A stretch of 23,940 nucleotides of DNA from an uncultured Mucispirillum sp. (GTDB taxonomy: Bacteria > Chrysiogenota > Deferribacteres > Deferribacterales > Mucispirillaceae): assembly GCA_910586745.1 (NCBI GenBank), contig CAJUJZ010000023.1, positions 1 through 23,940 of the forward strand. Reading direction: 5' to 3'. Each line of letters begins with the position of its first letter. Position 1 is the stretch's first letter. The notes under the pieces are model-generated. The model worked only from the letters and a program-made list of their open reading frames with translations, was not told the DNA's origin and did no database searches. Made by a program: the position numbers and the translations under genes. Of this stretch, positions 1 to 7,658 are shown in pieces.

Positions 1-17
1 TATACATATATTAAAAT

Positions 18-57
18 TTTCCGTGAAACATTTTTTAAGAATATTTCCGTGAAACAT
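18..57. repeat. two iteron-like direct repeats
   Basis: The 14-mer TTTCCGTGAAACAT occurs at 18-31 and exactly again at 44-57, a 26-bp period. It lies beyond the terminator of the rep operon and runs up to the window edge, so more copies may lie to the left. Tandem repeats of this size next to a TrfA-type initiator gene suggest iterons of the replication origin. The half-sequence GTGAAACA also resembles half of a chromosomal parS site, but the other half is missing. Origin function is inferred. Confidence 0.5.
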
Positions 58-67
58 ATATTGATTG

Positions 68-84
68 ATTTTATCGGATAAAAT
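68..84 (+). promoter_or_regulatory. O_B-like palindrome, copy 1
   Basis: This is a perfect 17-bp palindrome (arms ATTTTATC and GATAAAAT, single central G), identical to the other seven cores in the window. It sits between the iteron-like repeats and the rep-operon terminator, with no adjacent start codon, so here it is not a promoter-proximal operator. A partition-type or origin-linked role is possible. Confidence 0.65.
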
Positions 85-91
85 TTTATAT

Positions 92-115
92 AAAAAAAGG
101 GAGTTTGAAACTCCC
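92..115 (-). terminator. Rho-independent terminator of the rep operon
   Basis: Bases 99-115 form a perfect inverted repeat (GGGAGTTT, one base, AAACTCCC). Read leftward it is followed by seven T residues (A92-98 on the given strand). This is a textbook intrinsic terminator placed after the KorA-like gene, which ends at 161. Read rightward the tail is only CTT, so it would be weak in that direction. Confidence 0.8.
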
Positions 116-140
116 CTTATAACATATTAAATATTGCGGT

Positions 141-160
141 CAATACAGAACAATACAGAA
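141..160. repeat. tandem 10-bp repeat CAATACAGAA x2
   Basis: CAATACAGAA is repeated exactly at 141-150 and 151-160, immediately after the stop codon of the leftward KorA-like gene. Read in the sense direction of that gene it is TTCTGTATTG twice. The same 10-mer appears once more in sense orientation shortly after the last gene of the trb operon (12081-12090). Function unknown. Confidence 0.55.
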
Positions 161-511
161 CTATAAGTAAATTTTTCTACTCGGTTCATTAGAAGTTATT
201 ATTTTCAAGTATTTACATTTCTTAGCAAATTCTTTCAACTCTTCAAGATTATCTGTATTAATCTGTCCTTCAAACATAATATAAGATACTTCACTTTTAT
301 ATTCTGCCAGGAATTTAGACTTAATATTATTAATTCTCTGTGGTGTCATATTAAATTTTCTTGCAACAGTAGCAGGCTGCTCACGATTGCAAAATAAGTC
401 AATTAATATTAATTTAGTTTGTTCTGAATATTTCTTTTTTAAAAAGAATACTTCTAATTCTTTAAGTGTATATCCAGCTACATTTACATTCATTATTTGA
501 TTATCCATCAT
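161..511 (-). CDS. KorA/TrfB-like HTH transcriptional regulator
   Basis: This 116-residue protein probably represses plasmid promoters. Around residues 41-68 a helix-turn-helix segment (QPATVARKFNMTPQRINNIK) aligns in spacing and character with the operator-binding helices of IncP KorA (KPQATFATSLGLTRGAVSQA). The start at 511 is preferred because its ATG overlaps the TGA of the upstream rep gene (ATGA), suggesting translational coupling; an in-frame ATG at 523 is possible. It shares a leftward operon with the TrfA-like gene and ends before a strong terminator. In IncP plasmids KorA acts with KorB as a global repressor, which fits the O_B-like sites here. The C-terminal half (residues 70-116) is not recognised. 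The family call rests on recalled motifs, not on a search. Confidence 0.65.
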   Translation of the reverse strand: MMDNQIMNVNVAGYTLKELEVFFLKKKYSEQTKLILIDLFCNREQPATVARKFNMTPQRINNIKSKFLAEYKSEVSYIMFEGQINTDNLEELKEFAKKCKYLKIITSNEPSRKIYL

Positions 512-1497
512 ATTCTTTCCCATTGTATAAATTTATTTTCTTTAATATTGAAGTTATTAATAATATTCATATCTAACATTATCTTAAAAGAATTTTCAAT
601 ATCCTTTCTAAAGTCCGCTATTTTTTTGTTTGAGCCTAAATAATCATATATAGTTTCTATTTTATAAGAGTGTATGCCTTTTGATTCAGATAATATAAAA
701 GAATATATCCATGCAGTTATTCCAGCTTTCTTTGTGTTTTGAACAGCTTTTTTAACATCAAGATTATTCCATGCAAATGCTTTGTTGGAATATAAAAATA
801 AACTGTTTTTATTTATTCTGAATGAATAAACTTCACCATCAAAAGCAAATTCTTCTAGTAAGTGTAATGTTATTTCATTTATTTTGTTATCAGTATTTTG
901 CATAATATGTCTGATTATATCATTTTTTAAGACTATTTTAATATTACTTTGTATTAATCTATTCATGGCAGTATAAAGCCATTCATACTGATGTTTTGAA
1001 AAAGATTCATAACCTAACTCTTTCAATAATTGATACCTGGTTATCTTTATGTAATCATCACCATCACTTCCGCCAGCTTTTTTTACAAGCAGCATATATA
1101 AATCTTGTTCCTCCATCGTAAGTAAAGGACCATTATAAAATAAGTCATAATGCGGTGGTGTGTTTAACTGAATCCATCTTCCTTGGGTATGTTTCTCTTC
1201 GATAGAAAGATTTTTCTTCCTGGGTGCAAAAACAGAGGTTTTTGCTAATATATTTGGAAATGGAACTAAATTTTTTTGAGATATGTCAGGTATATTTGTA
1301 ATAATTTCTATAACTTTTCGTTCTTCTAATTCTTTTGTATCAACAAAAGAATCATCTCTTTCATTAATAATTTCATCTTTGATTTTTATTATTGCACGCT
1401 GGAAACCTGTTTGGTCAAATTTATACTTATCTCTTATTAAATCAACTCTTTTTTTATATTCTTCACTTTCCTTTGGTGTTAGACCTTTTTTTGTCAT
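508..1497 (-). CDS. trfA: TrfA-like plasmid replication initiator
   Basis: This 329-residue protein resembles the TrfA family, which binds iterons and opens the plasmid origin. Supporting segments are a VPFPNILAKTSVF motif (residues 78-90), comparable to the VPN-xLxRSALF motif of TrfA, then YNGPLLTMEEQDLYMLLVKK (121-140), matching the YTGxxLDxxDLxVW motif, and a winged-helix-like stretch (RYQLLKELGY, then a YEWL...AMNRL helix, 154-181). The first 70 residues are charged and poorly conserved, as in TrfA. A good Shine-Dalgarno (GGAGA) precedes the ATG at 1497, directly after a 19-bp O_B-like palindrome. It is the first gene of the leftward operon and is divergent from trbB, the same arrangement as trfA/trb in RP4. 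TrfA and Rep_3 initiators share a fold, so subfamily placement is less certain than the role. Confidence 0.75.
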   Translation of the reverse strand: MTKKGLTPKESEEYKKRVDLIRDKYKFDQTGFQRAIIKIKDEIINERDDSFVDTKELEERKVIEIITNIPDISQKNLVPFPNILAKTSVFAPRKKNLSIEEKHTQGRWIQLNTPPHYDLFYNGPLLTMEEQDLYMLLVKKAGGSDGDDYIKITRYQLLKELGYESFSKHQYEWLYTAMNRLIQSNIKIVLKNDIIRHIMQNTDNKINEITLHLLEEFAFDGEVYSFRINKNSLFLYSNKAFAWNNLDVKKAVQNTKKAGITAWIYSFILSESKGIHSYKIETIYDYLGSNKKIADFRKDIENSFKIMLDMNIINNFNIKENKFIQWERI

Positions 1498-1508
1498 TCC
1501 GTTTCTCC

Positions 1509-1527
1509 AATTTTATCCGATAAAATT
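1509..1527 (-). promoter_or_regulatory. O_B-like palindrome, copy 2 (rep operon)
   Basis: The 17-bp core (1510-1526) is extended to 19 bp. It lies just upstream of the Shine-Dalgarno of the TrfA-like gene, and its central G is on that gene's sense strand. The putative extended -10 element at 1532-1540 would place the transcription start inside the palindrome, as expected for a repressor operator. Confidence 0.75.
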
Positions 1528-1531
1528 CAAG

Positions 1532-1540
1532 ACTATATCA
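1532..1540 (-). promoter_or_regulatory. possible extended -10 promoter of the rep operon
   Basis: Read leftward, the sequence is TGATATAGT, an extended -10 (TGn plus TATAGT, 5 of 6 to consensus) with no convincing -35. A second candidate -10, TACAAT, lies at 1571-1576 on the same strand inside an inverted repeat (GTATTAT 1566-1572, ATAATAC 1579-1585) that could be another operator in this divergent control region. Confidence 0.35.
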
Positions 1541-1596
1541 GCTGCATATATACACACTTATTAATGTATTATTGTAATATAATACCATAAATTGTC

Positions 1597-1623
1597 TTGA
1601 CATTTCAATAAAATTTTTATAAA
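1597..1623 (+). promoter_or_regulatory. candidate promoter of the trbB operon
   Basis: A perfect TTGACA (1597-1602) is followed by TATAAA at 1618-1623 with a short 15-bp spacer; TAAATA at 1620-1625 gives 17 bp. The same CTTGACATT block followed by a T-run and TATAA recurs at 9555 before trbJ, so the two promoters look related. Spacing is not ideal, so the exact -10 is uncertain. Confidence 0.5.
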
Positions 1624-1630
1624 TATAACT

Positions 1631-1657
1631 GTTTATAAATGTTTATAAATATTTATA
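1631..1657. repeat. 10-bp phased AT repeat before trbB
   Basis: GTTTATAAAT is repeated exactly at 1631-1640 and 1641-1650 and is followed by a degenerate third unit. Close relatives of the unit TTTATAAATR recur at 9592-9608, 14521-14540 and 23911-23930, each near the start of a gene. The 10-bp phase would put the units on one helix face. It could be a protein site or bent DNA. Confidence 0.45.
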
Positions 1658-1682
1658 TAGAAAAAATCAAGGATTAATTTAT

Positions 1683-2639
1683 ATGCAGAATGATAATGGA
1701 GAGTTAACCAGGCAAAGAGAATTAATAAATAGAGCATTTGGAAGTGATTTTTTCAAATATTTTAATGATGATAAAGTAATAGAAATAATGCTCAATTCTG
1801 ATGGTAAATTATGGATAGATAAATTAGGCGAGGGTATGAGCTGTATAGGCAGCATACCAGCGTCAAAAAGCATTGTTGCAATCAATGCAATAGCTAGTAT
1901 TCTAAAAAAAACAGTCAATTATGATAATCCAATTTTAGAGGGTGAATTTCCAATTGACAATTCAAGATTCGCTGGACAAATTCCCCCAGTTGTTCCAGCC
2001 CCTACCTTTGCAATAAGAAAAAAAGCTAAACTTGTATTTACATTAGAAAATTATGTAGAGCGTGGAATAATGACAGAAAATCAGATGAACGCCATAAAAG
2101 AATCCATTAGAAATCATGAGAATATTGTAATAGTTGGTGGAACATCATCTGGAAAAACAACATTAACTAATGCTTGTATTGATTATATGAGTAAAATTGC
2201 AGATACAGAAAGAATTGTTATTATTGAAGATACTGGAGAAATACAGTGTAATGCTGTTAACTCTGTATTATTTCATACATCACTAAATGTTACTATAACT
2301 GATTTATTAAAAACAACACTTCGTATGCGTCCAGACAGAATTATTATTGGTGAAGTTCGTGACCATACTGCATTAGATTTATTAGACGCATGGTCTACTG
2401 GTCATTCTGGTGGAATCTCAACAATTCATGCCAATAACTCTAAACAAGCACTTGAACGAATTGAGGGACTTGTGACTCGTCACCCTTACGCTCCGAAAGA
2501 TATTAAAACAGTAATAGCCAGTGCTGTTAATCTGATAGTTAATATCAGAAAAACAGGGACTACTAGAAAGGTAGAAGAAATAATTAAAATTCATTCTTTT
2601 AACCATCAAAATGGTGAGTATGAATTTGATTATATATAA
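1683..2639 (+). CDS. trbB: TrbB, VirB11-family traffic ATPase
   Basis: This 318-residue cytoplasmic hexameric ATPase powers pilus assembly and substrate transfer in the type IV secretion system. Visible motifs are Walker A GGTSSGKT (152-159), the Asp box IIEDTGE (180-186), Walker B RIIIGEVRD (219-227) and the His box GHSGGISTIHAN (240-251). The N-terminal domain (1-120) contains the usual FAGQIPPV segment. Length is normal for TrbB. The ATG at 1683 follows AAGGA at suitable distance. It is the first gene of the trb operon, 24 bp before trbC. Family membership is unambiguous; assignment to the TrbB branch rests on gene order. Confidence 0.95.
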   Translation: MQNDNGELTRQRELINRAFGSDFFKYFNDDKVIEIMLNSDGKLWIDKLGEGMSCIGSIPASKSIVAINAIASILKKTVNYDNPILEGEFPIDNSRFAGQIPPVVPAPTFAIRKKAKLVFTLENYVERGIMTENQMNAIKESIRNHENIVIVGGTSSGKTTLTNACIDYMSKIADTERIVIIEDTGEIQCNAVNSVLFHTSLNVTITDLLKTTLRMRPDRIIIGEVRDHTALDLLDAWSTGHSGGISTIHANNSKQALERIEGLVTRHPYAPKDIKTVIASAVNLIVNIRKTGTTRKVEEIIKIHSFNHQNGEYEFDYI

Positions 2640-2663
2640 GTAAAAAATTAAAAGGAGAAGATT

Positions 2664-3026
2664 ATGAAAAAAACATTTTTACTTATTTTATGTATGCTGT
2701 TTTGTGCAAATATAGCATACGCTGGTAATAACGCTTTACCATTTGAAAGTGCATTATCAACTATTTCTGACAGTTTATCTGGTCCAGTTGCAATGGCAAT
2801 AGGTGTTGCTGCTTTTGCTGTTGCTGGTATTGCTTATTTATTCGCACCAGATATGAATAATATTGTTAAGGGTTTAATGGGTGTATGTATTGCTCTTGGT
2901 ATTGTTTTTGGTGGCAAAGCAATGATAGACTTATTATTTAAACCATCTTCAACAGGCTGTGTTATTACTATTGCAGCAAATCAAGACAACAATAAAATTT
3001 TATCGGATAAAATTTTATATGAATAA
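2664..3026 (+). CDS. trbC: TrbC, VirB2-like conjugative prepilin
   Basis: This 120-residue major pilin precursor has a Sec signal peptide (1-20, ending AYA) and two hydrophobic helices (about 43-62 and 68-92) separated by a short polar loop. The segment LPFESALSTISDSLSGPVAM closely parallels the start of mature RP4 TrbC ([20 protein letters not shown]). RP4 TrbC is trimmed at its C-terminus and cyclised by TraF; TraF is not in this window. AAGGAG precedes the ATG. The last residues (NKILSDKILYE) are encoded by the O_B-like palindrome and would probably be removed on maturation. The gene overlaps trbD by 8 bp. Confidence 0.9.
   Translation: MKKTFLLILCMLFCANIAYAGNNALPFESALSTISDSLSGPVAMAIGVAAFAVAGIAYLFAPDMNNIVKGLMGVCIALGIVFGGKAMIDLLFKPSSTGCVITIAANQDNNKILSDKILYE
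2992..3018 (+). promoter_or_regulatory. O_B-like palindrome, copy 3 (trbC/trbD junction)
   Basis: The 17-bp core (2997-3013) is extended here to a perfect 27-bp palindrome that ends exactly at the trbD start codon. It lies inside the end of trbC. The central CGGAT is the only Shine-Dalgarno-like sequence at normal distance from the trbD ATG, so in RNA form the element could fold over the trbD ribosome site. Confidence 0.75.
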
Positions 3027-3306
3027 AATATTTCGCTTTGGTTGGCGACATCTGCTTTTTTTAGGAGCAGATAGAGAATTAACCATATTCTTATCGTTAT
3101 TCTGTGGAATAATTATATTTTATTCATTTAATATTATTGTAATAATTATTACAGTGATAATATGGTTTATAAATATGTCACTTTTAAAAATGATGGCAAA
3201 ATCAGACCCATTATTAAGACATGTTTATAAGAATCATATAAAATATAAATCTATTTATTTAGCAAAATCTACTGTTTTTTGCAAATCAAATAGAAGATAT
3301 TTATAA
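3019..3306 (+). CDS. trbD: TrbD, VirB3-like inner-membrane protein
   Basis: This 95-residue protein is a small inner-membrane component that works with the TrbE/VirB4 ATPase. The segment LFLGADRELTIF (13-24) matches the TrbD signature (LFMGGDRELVMF), followed by two hydrophobic stretches (about 22-52) and a C-terminal MAKSDPLLRHVYKNHIKY segment that parallels TrbD MAKADPxMRxVYxRHxRY. The ATG at 3019 is chosen because the family starts just before the RxGxR-like segment; a longer frame from 2959 would only add residues overlapping trbC. No separate Shine-Dalgarno is seen beyond the palindrome. Confidence 0.88.
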   Translation: MNKIFRFGWRHLLFLGADRELTIFLSLFCGIIIFYSFNIIVIIITVIIWFINMSLLKMMAKSDPLLRHVYKNHIKYKSIYLAKSTVFCKSNRRYL

Positions 3307-3325
3307 ATAACTTTATACCTCTTAC

Positions 3326-3366
3326 ATTAATAACTTATGCAGCAATATAGCTGTATAGTTATTAAT
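3326..3366 (+). repeat. hairpin element, copy 1 (trbD-trbE gap)
   Basis: ATTAATAAC (3326-3334) pairs with GTTATTAAT (3358-3366), and an inner TATGCAGC pairs with GCTGTATA around a 6-base loop, with one bulged base. It is the most diverged of three similar hairpins (others at 9636-9675 and 17901-17938). No T-run follows, so it is not a simple terminator. It lies upstream of the likely trbE start. Confidence 0.6.
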
Positions 3367-3396
3367 GTTTATAAATGCTTTTGGTTGGTATTTTGC

Positions 3397-5976
3397 ATGA
3401 TTATATTAAGTTTATTTATCGCTTTATTATGTATATTATTAGTCTTACTTATATATGTAAGAATAATAGACATAAATAAATTTTTTAAAACAAATTATTA
3501 TAAAAGAACATCAGAGGGTTTCTCTGATTTATTACAATATGACTGTTTAATTGAAGATAATATTCTGTTACTTAAAAATGGCTCATTATTAACTGTATTT
3601 ACCTATCGTGGTGTTGATATGTCGCAAATGTTAATAGATGAACAGGTTATGATGACAGATTTGATTTCTAAAGCTATATTTGAGCTTGGAACAGGCTGGA
3701 CAATAAACTTTGATTCAGTTAGGGTAGAAACTCCAAAATATAGTGACAGAGCATTTTCATCGTTTAAAAAGAAAATATCATACGCTATTGATGAAGAGCG
3801 TAGAAGATTTTTCAATTCAAAAGAAACTATGTTTACATCAACAAATTTTATTTCATTAACTTATACCCCACCATTATTAATGCAGACCAAATTTATTGAT
3901 TCAATGTATACAGATGGTAATGATAAAGATAGTATATCTTTTGCAGAAAAAAATTTGAAGTTTTTTAAAAATAAATTAGAGCATTTCTTTTCTGTATTAT
4001 CTACTACATTAAAAATTTCTCGATTAGGAACAGAAGAGTATATATACGAAGATGGTACAAAATGTTATAGAAATACTATGCTTGAATATTTGCATTATTG
4101 CATAACTGGTAAATCTCAAGTAATAAATGTGCCAAAATCAGCAATTAATATTGATTTATTAATCGGTGGCGAAGATTTTTATACTGGTGTAACACCAAAA
4201 ATAGGCAATCAGCTTATTGCTTGTATAGCAATTGACGGCTTTCCAGTAGAAAGTTATCCTACTATCTTGTATAAATTATCTGATATTCCAATTAACTCAA
4301 GATTTTCAACAAGATTTATATGTATAGATAAAGCAGAATCAGAAGCAAAATTAAAAAAAATTAAAAGTAAATGGTCGCAAAGCCAGCGTGGAATGATTTC
4401 TATATTATTAAATCAGCCACAAACGGATAGCAATACTAACTGGGACGCTGTTGAAATGACAAATGACGCTATCCAAGGTATCACTCTACAGCAAAGCGAT
4501 AGAGCAATATTTGGATATTATACAGCTAATATTGTTCTGATGGAAGAAGATGAAGAAGTATTAAAAGATTATTCACTGCAAATAAAAAAAATAATTACTA
4601 ATTTAGGCTTTAACGCCAGAATTGAAAGTATTAATACTGTTGAAGCTTTTATTGGCAGTATTTCTGGTCATAATATAGAAAATGTAAGAAGATTCTTTAT
4701 ACATTCTTTGAATCTTGGTGATTTGATTCCTAAAAATACAGTTTGGACAGGTCATGAGTATGCTCCATGTGATTTTTATGCAAAAGAATCACCAGCACTG
4801 ATGGAGTGCGTAACAACAGGTAATACCCCATATCATTTTAATCTACATGTAGCAGATGTGGGTCATACACTTGTTGTAGGTCCTACAGGTGCAGGAAAAT
4901 CAACTTTTTTAGCAACTATTGTTGCCCAGGCATTTAGGTATCAAGACGCCACAGTATTTGTATTTGATAAGGGTATGTCTATGTTTACACTTTGCAAGGC
5001 ATTAAATGGACAGCATTTTGAACTTGCAAGTGATGAATGTGATTTAGTATTTAATCCATTTCAATACATAGATACACCAGAAGATAGAATGTGGTTAGTA
5101 TCATTTATTGAGGGGATATTACATTTAAATAATGTAGAAGTAAATCCATCTATCTCAAAAAGTATATTTGAAGCAGTGAGTAATTTATATGAATTAAAAA
5201 AGATTGATAATACTTTTAATCCAACGATAACAGATTTTAAAACACAACTACATCATACTACATTTAATTTGCAGGAAATTATTGATTTATATGATTTAAC
5301 AGGTGCTTTTTCTGGCTTTTTTTCTGGTTTAAATGATAATCTATCTTTGAGTGAGTTTACTGTATTTGAAATAGAACATTTAATGAATTTAGAAGATAAA
5401 ATATTATTACCAGTATTAGATTATCTTTTTAGAAGAATTGATAAAATGCTGAAAGGACAACCAGCTTTTGTTGTTTTAGATGAAGCCTGGATTGCTTTCC
5501 AAAATCCAGTATTTTCTAAAAAAATAATAGAGTGGTTAAAGGTATTTAGAAAAAGAAACTGTGCAGTTATTATGGCAACACAAAATTTAGTAGACGCAGC
5601 AACAGAATCAAGTAATTTACTGACAGAACTAATTTCATCGGTAGCTTCTAAAGTCTTTCTACCTAATTCATCCGCAACAAGAATAGATTTTGCTACTATC
5701 TATAAAAAATTTGGCTTAAATGAGCAGCAAATAGATATTATATCAAAAGCTATACCAAAAAAGCATTATTATCATTTTACTGCAGAGGGTGCAAGATTAT
5801 TTGAACTTGCATTAGGTCAATTAGCACTTGCATTTGTAGCAGTATCAAATCCAAAGGATATAAAAGATATAAAATCATTAATATCTTTATATGGAGATAG
5901 ATGGATTTATGAATATTTAGCAGGAAAAAATATAAATTTAGATGATTATTTACAGTATTTTACAGAAGAAAAATAA
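3397..5976 (+). CDS. trbE: TrbE, VirB4-family ATPase
   Basis: This 859-residue protein is the largest ATPase of the secretion system and acts at the inner membrane. After an N-terminal membrane segment (about 3-23) comes GFSDLLQYDCLIEDNILLLK, the CagE/TrbE/VirB N-terminal domain signature. Walker A VVGPTGAGKST lies near residue 494 and Walker B with VVLDEAW near residue 695; the MATQN motif follows. Length is typical for TrbE. The start is uncertain: ATG 3397 puts the membrane segment first, as in other TrbE proteins with such a segment, but no clear Shine-Dalgarno precedes it. An in-frame ATG at 3337 lies inside a hairpin and would add 20 residues. The intergenic hairpin may influence translation. 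Confidence 0.93.
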   Translation: MIILSLFIALLCILLVLLIYVRIIDINKFFKTNYYKRTSEGFSDLLQYDCLIEDNILLLKNGSLLTVFTYRGVDMSQMLIDEQVMMTDLISKAIFELGTGWTINFDSVRVETPKYSDRAFSSFKKKISYAIDEERRRFFNSKETMFTSTNFISLTYTPPLLMQTKFIDSMYTDGNDKDSISFAEKNLKFFKNKLEHFFSVLSTTLKISRLGTEEYIYEDGTKCYRNTMLEYLHYCITGKSQVINVPKSAINIDLLIGGEDFYTGVTPKIGNQLIACIAIDGFPVESYPTILYKLSDIPINSRFSTRFICIDKAESEAKLKKIKSKWSQSQRGMISILLNQPQTDSNTNWDAVEMTNDAIQGITLQQSDRAIFGYYTANIVLMEEDEEVLKDYSLQIKKIITNLGFNARIESINTVEAFIGSISGHNIENVRRFFIHSLNLGDLIPKNTVWTGHEYAPCDFYAKESPALMECVTTGNTPYHFNLHVADVGHTLVVGPTGAGKSTFLATIVAQAFRYQDATVFVFDKGMSMFTLCKALNGQHFELASDECDLVFNPFQYIDTPEDRMWLVSFIEGILHLNNVEVNPSISKSIFEAVSNLYELKKIDNTFNPTITDFKTQLHHTTFNLQEIIDLYDLTGAFSGFFSGLNDNLSLSEFTVFEIEHLMNLEDKILLPVLDYLFRRIDKMLKGQPAFVVLDEAWIAFQNPVFSKKIIEWLKVFRKRNCAVIMATQNLVDAATESSNLLTELISSVASKVFLPNSSATRIDFATIYKKFGLNEQQIDIISKAIPKKHYYHFTAEGARLFELALGQLALAFVAVSNPKDIKDIKSLISLYGDRWIYEYLAGKNINLDDYLQYFTEEK

Positions 5977-5993
5977 ATTATAGCGAGGATATT

Positions 5994-6731
5994 ATGGATA
6001 TATTTCATAAATTTAAAAAAGAAAAACAAGAAGAAAAACAAGAAAATAGTAATTCTATTTTTAATTCTAAAAACGCATACAATTCTAGAATTAGTGAGCT
6101 ATTTAGTAAATACAGATTTTTACAGCTGATTTCAGTTATCTGTTTATTAATAAGTGTTATTTCTATTGCTGGAGTGATACATATAGGCTCACAATCAAAG
6201 TTTGTACCTTATATTGTGGAAGTGAATAAACTTGGTGAAACAGTTGTTGTTGGTGAAATTCGTGCAGGAACTATAAAAGACCAGCGAATCATAAGAGCGA
6301 AAGTTGCTTCATTTATAAAAACATTAAGAACAGTGAGTGTTGACCCTGCACTTCAAAGAAACTTTATTTTTGAAACATATCACTCATTACAGCGTGGTGA
6401 CCCTGCAATAAATAAAGCAAATGTTTTTTATAAAGATAAAGCAACAAATCCGTTTGAATTAGGCAAGAAAATAAATAGAGAAGTAGAGATTGTATCTTTA
6501 TTAGAAATGACACCAAATACCTATCAGCTCGATTGGAAAGAAAAAACTTATGATAAATCTGGAGTGCTGCTTTATATAAAAGGGTATAGAGCCTTAGTTA
6601 CTGTGTATTTAATACCTACGGCAGTAGAGAGTATAGAAGATTTAATAAAAAATCCTCTGGGAATTTATATTAAAGATTACAGTATTTCAGAATTAAATTC
6701 ATCTGAAAATGATATTTTAAACCAGGAATAA
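5994..6731 (+). CDS. trbF: TrbF, VirB8-like inner-membrane protein
   Basis: This 245-residue bitopic protein nucleates assembly of the secretion channel. A charged cytoplasmic N-terminus rich in Lys/Glu (1-20) is followed by AYNSRISELFSKY, a single membrane helix (about 42-62), then GSQSKFVPYIVEVNKLG, the hallmark of TrbF (GSQSKxVPYVVEVDKLG). The periplasmic domain ends with the usual YxIxxxDYSIS-like segment. A Shine-Dalgarno (GCGAGGATATT) precedes the start, 17 bp after trbE. Length matches the family. Confidence 0.92.
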   Translation: MDIFHKFKKEKQEEKQENSNSIFNSKNAYNSRISELFSKYRFLQLISVICLLISVISIAGVIHIGSQSKFVPYIVEVNKLGETVVVGEIRAGTIKDQRIIRAKVASFIKTLRTVSVDPALQRNFIFETYHSLQRGDPAINKANVFYKDKATNPFELGKKINREVEIVSLLEMTPNTYQLDWKEKTYDKSGVLLYIKGYRALVTVYLIPTAVESIEDLIKNPLGIYIKDYSISELNSSENDILNQE

Positions 6732-6752
6732 AAATTTTATCGGATAAAATTT
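6732..6752 (+). promoter_or_regulatory. O_B-like palindrome, copy 4 (before trbG)
   Basis: A 21-bp perfect palindrome with the common 17-bp core (6734-6750) fills the trbF-trbG gap. It begins one base after the trbF stop codon and abuts the AAGGAG Shine-Dalgarno of trbG. The central G is on the sense strand. Confidence 0.75.
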
Positions 6753-6765
6753 AAGGAGTGTTGAA

Positions 6766-7626
6766 ATGATAAAAAAATATTTATTAATATTGATTATTAT
6801 ATTAATACCAACAGCACTGTATGCTGATGTATTAGACGATTATATGTCTGTTATTACTAATCCAGCAATAAGTGACCAGGAGAAAAAAGCTTTAACAGTG
6901 CTTTATGAGTGGCGTAAAGGGAAAAGGGTAAACCCTGTTTCTCTTGGTGCTAATGGTGAAGTTGAGATAATTTATGGATTAGCTCAACCTCAAATATTAT
7001 GTGCAGTTTTACAGGTTACAGATATTCAACTTGAACCAGGTGAAAGTGTAACATCAGCCCATATTGGTGATTCATCACGCTGGAGTGTGGAGCCAGCAGT
7101 ATCACCATCGCCGTATGGAAATATTACACATTTAATTATTAAACCAAAAGACGCTAACTTATTAACTTCTTTAGTTATAACAACTGATAAAAGAACATAT
7201 CATTTGCAGCTTAAAAGTCACAAAACCCAGTATTTTCCAATGGTAAAGTTCAGCTATCCACAAGACATATTATCTAAAATTAAAAAATTAGATATTCAAA
7301 CCAGGGCAGAGAGAGCTGTTCAAACATTGGATACAGGTGACTACTTAGGGAACTTATCTTTTTCTTATAAAATTAAAGGTAATGCAAAATTTAAACCTAT
7401 AAGAGTGTATAATGATGGCATTAAAACTATCATAGAACTTCCAAAAGAAATTGAAAGTTCTAATGTTCCTACTCTAATGCTTATTGAAAAGGACAGTAAA
7501 GACCCTGTAATAGTAAATTATAGATTACAAAATAATAGATTTATAGTTGACGCTGTTTTTGATAAAGCCATTCTTATATCTGGTATTGGTTGGCACCAGA
7601 AAAAAATCACAATTGAAAGAAAATAA
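6766..7626 (+). CDS. trbG: TrbG, VirB9-like outer-membrane core protein
   Basis: This 286-residue periplasmic/outer-membrane protein forms the outer ring of the channel with TrbI and TrbH. It has a signal peptide (about 1-20, ending LYA). VLYEWRKGKRVNPVSLGANG, followed by IIYGLAQPQILCAVLQVTDI, is the N-terminal CagX/VirB9 domain. It continues with LEPGESVTSAHIGDSSRWSV, the usual conserved stretch, then THLIIKPKDANLLTSLVITT. The C-terminal beta-domain has YNDGIKTIIELP and a terminal IGWHQKKITIERK. Length is normal. AAGGAG precedes the ATG. Confidence 0.93.
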   Translation: MIKKYLLILIIILIPTALYADVLDDYMSVITNPAISDQEKKALTVLYEWRKGKRVNPVSLGANGEVEIIYGLAQPQILCAVLQVTDIQLEPGESVTSAHIGDSSRWSVEPAVSPSPYGNITHLIIKPKDANLLTSLVITTDKRTYHLQLKSHKTQYFPMVKFSYPQDILSKIKKLDIQTRAERAVQTLDTGDYLGNLSFSYKIKGNAKFKPIRVYNDGIKTIIELPKEIESSNVPTLMLIEKDSKDPVIVNYRLQNNRFIVDAVFDKAILISGIGWHQKKITIERK

Positions 7627-7628
7627 AA

Positions 7629-7645
7629 ATTTTATCGGATAAAAT
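7629..7645 (+). promoter_or_regulatory. O_B-like palindrome, copy 5 (before trbH)
   Basis: The bare 17-bp core lies between the trbG stop and the AAGGAG Shine-Dalgarno of trbH. The flanks do not extend the symmetry, so the 17-bp core itself seems to be the conserved unit. The central G is on the sense strand. Confidence 0.75.
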
Positions 7646-7658
7646 AAGGAGTTTATAG

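Noticed and set aside
18..57. parS partition sites
   Set aside because: The GTGAAACA half matches but the left half lacks the TGTTTCAC arm and one base of spacing; tandem arrangement beside a rep gene fits iterons better.
1283..1564. Rightward open frame over the rep gene start
   Set aside because: Antisense to a recognised TrfA-like gene, with low-complexity Ser/Phe/Ile composition and no ribosome site.
2992..3018. The AT palindromes as intrinsic terminators
   Set aside because: They lie within operons directly before start codons, have a 3-base AU-rich loop with almost no GC in the stem, and lack a consistent T-run.
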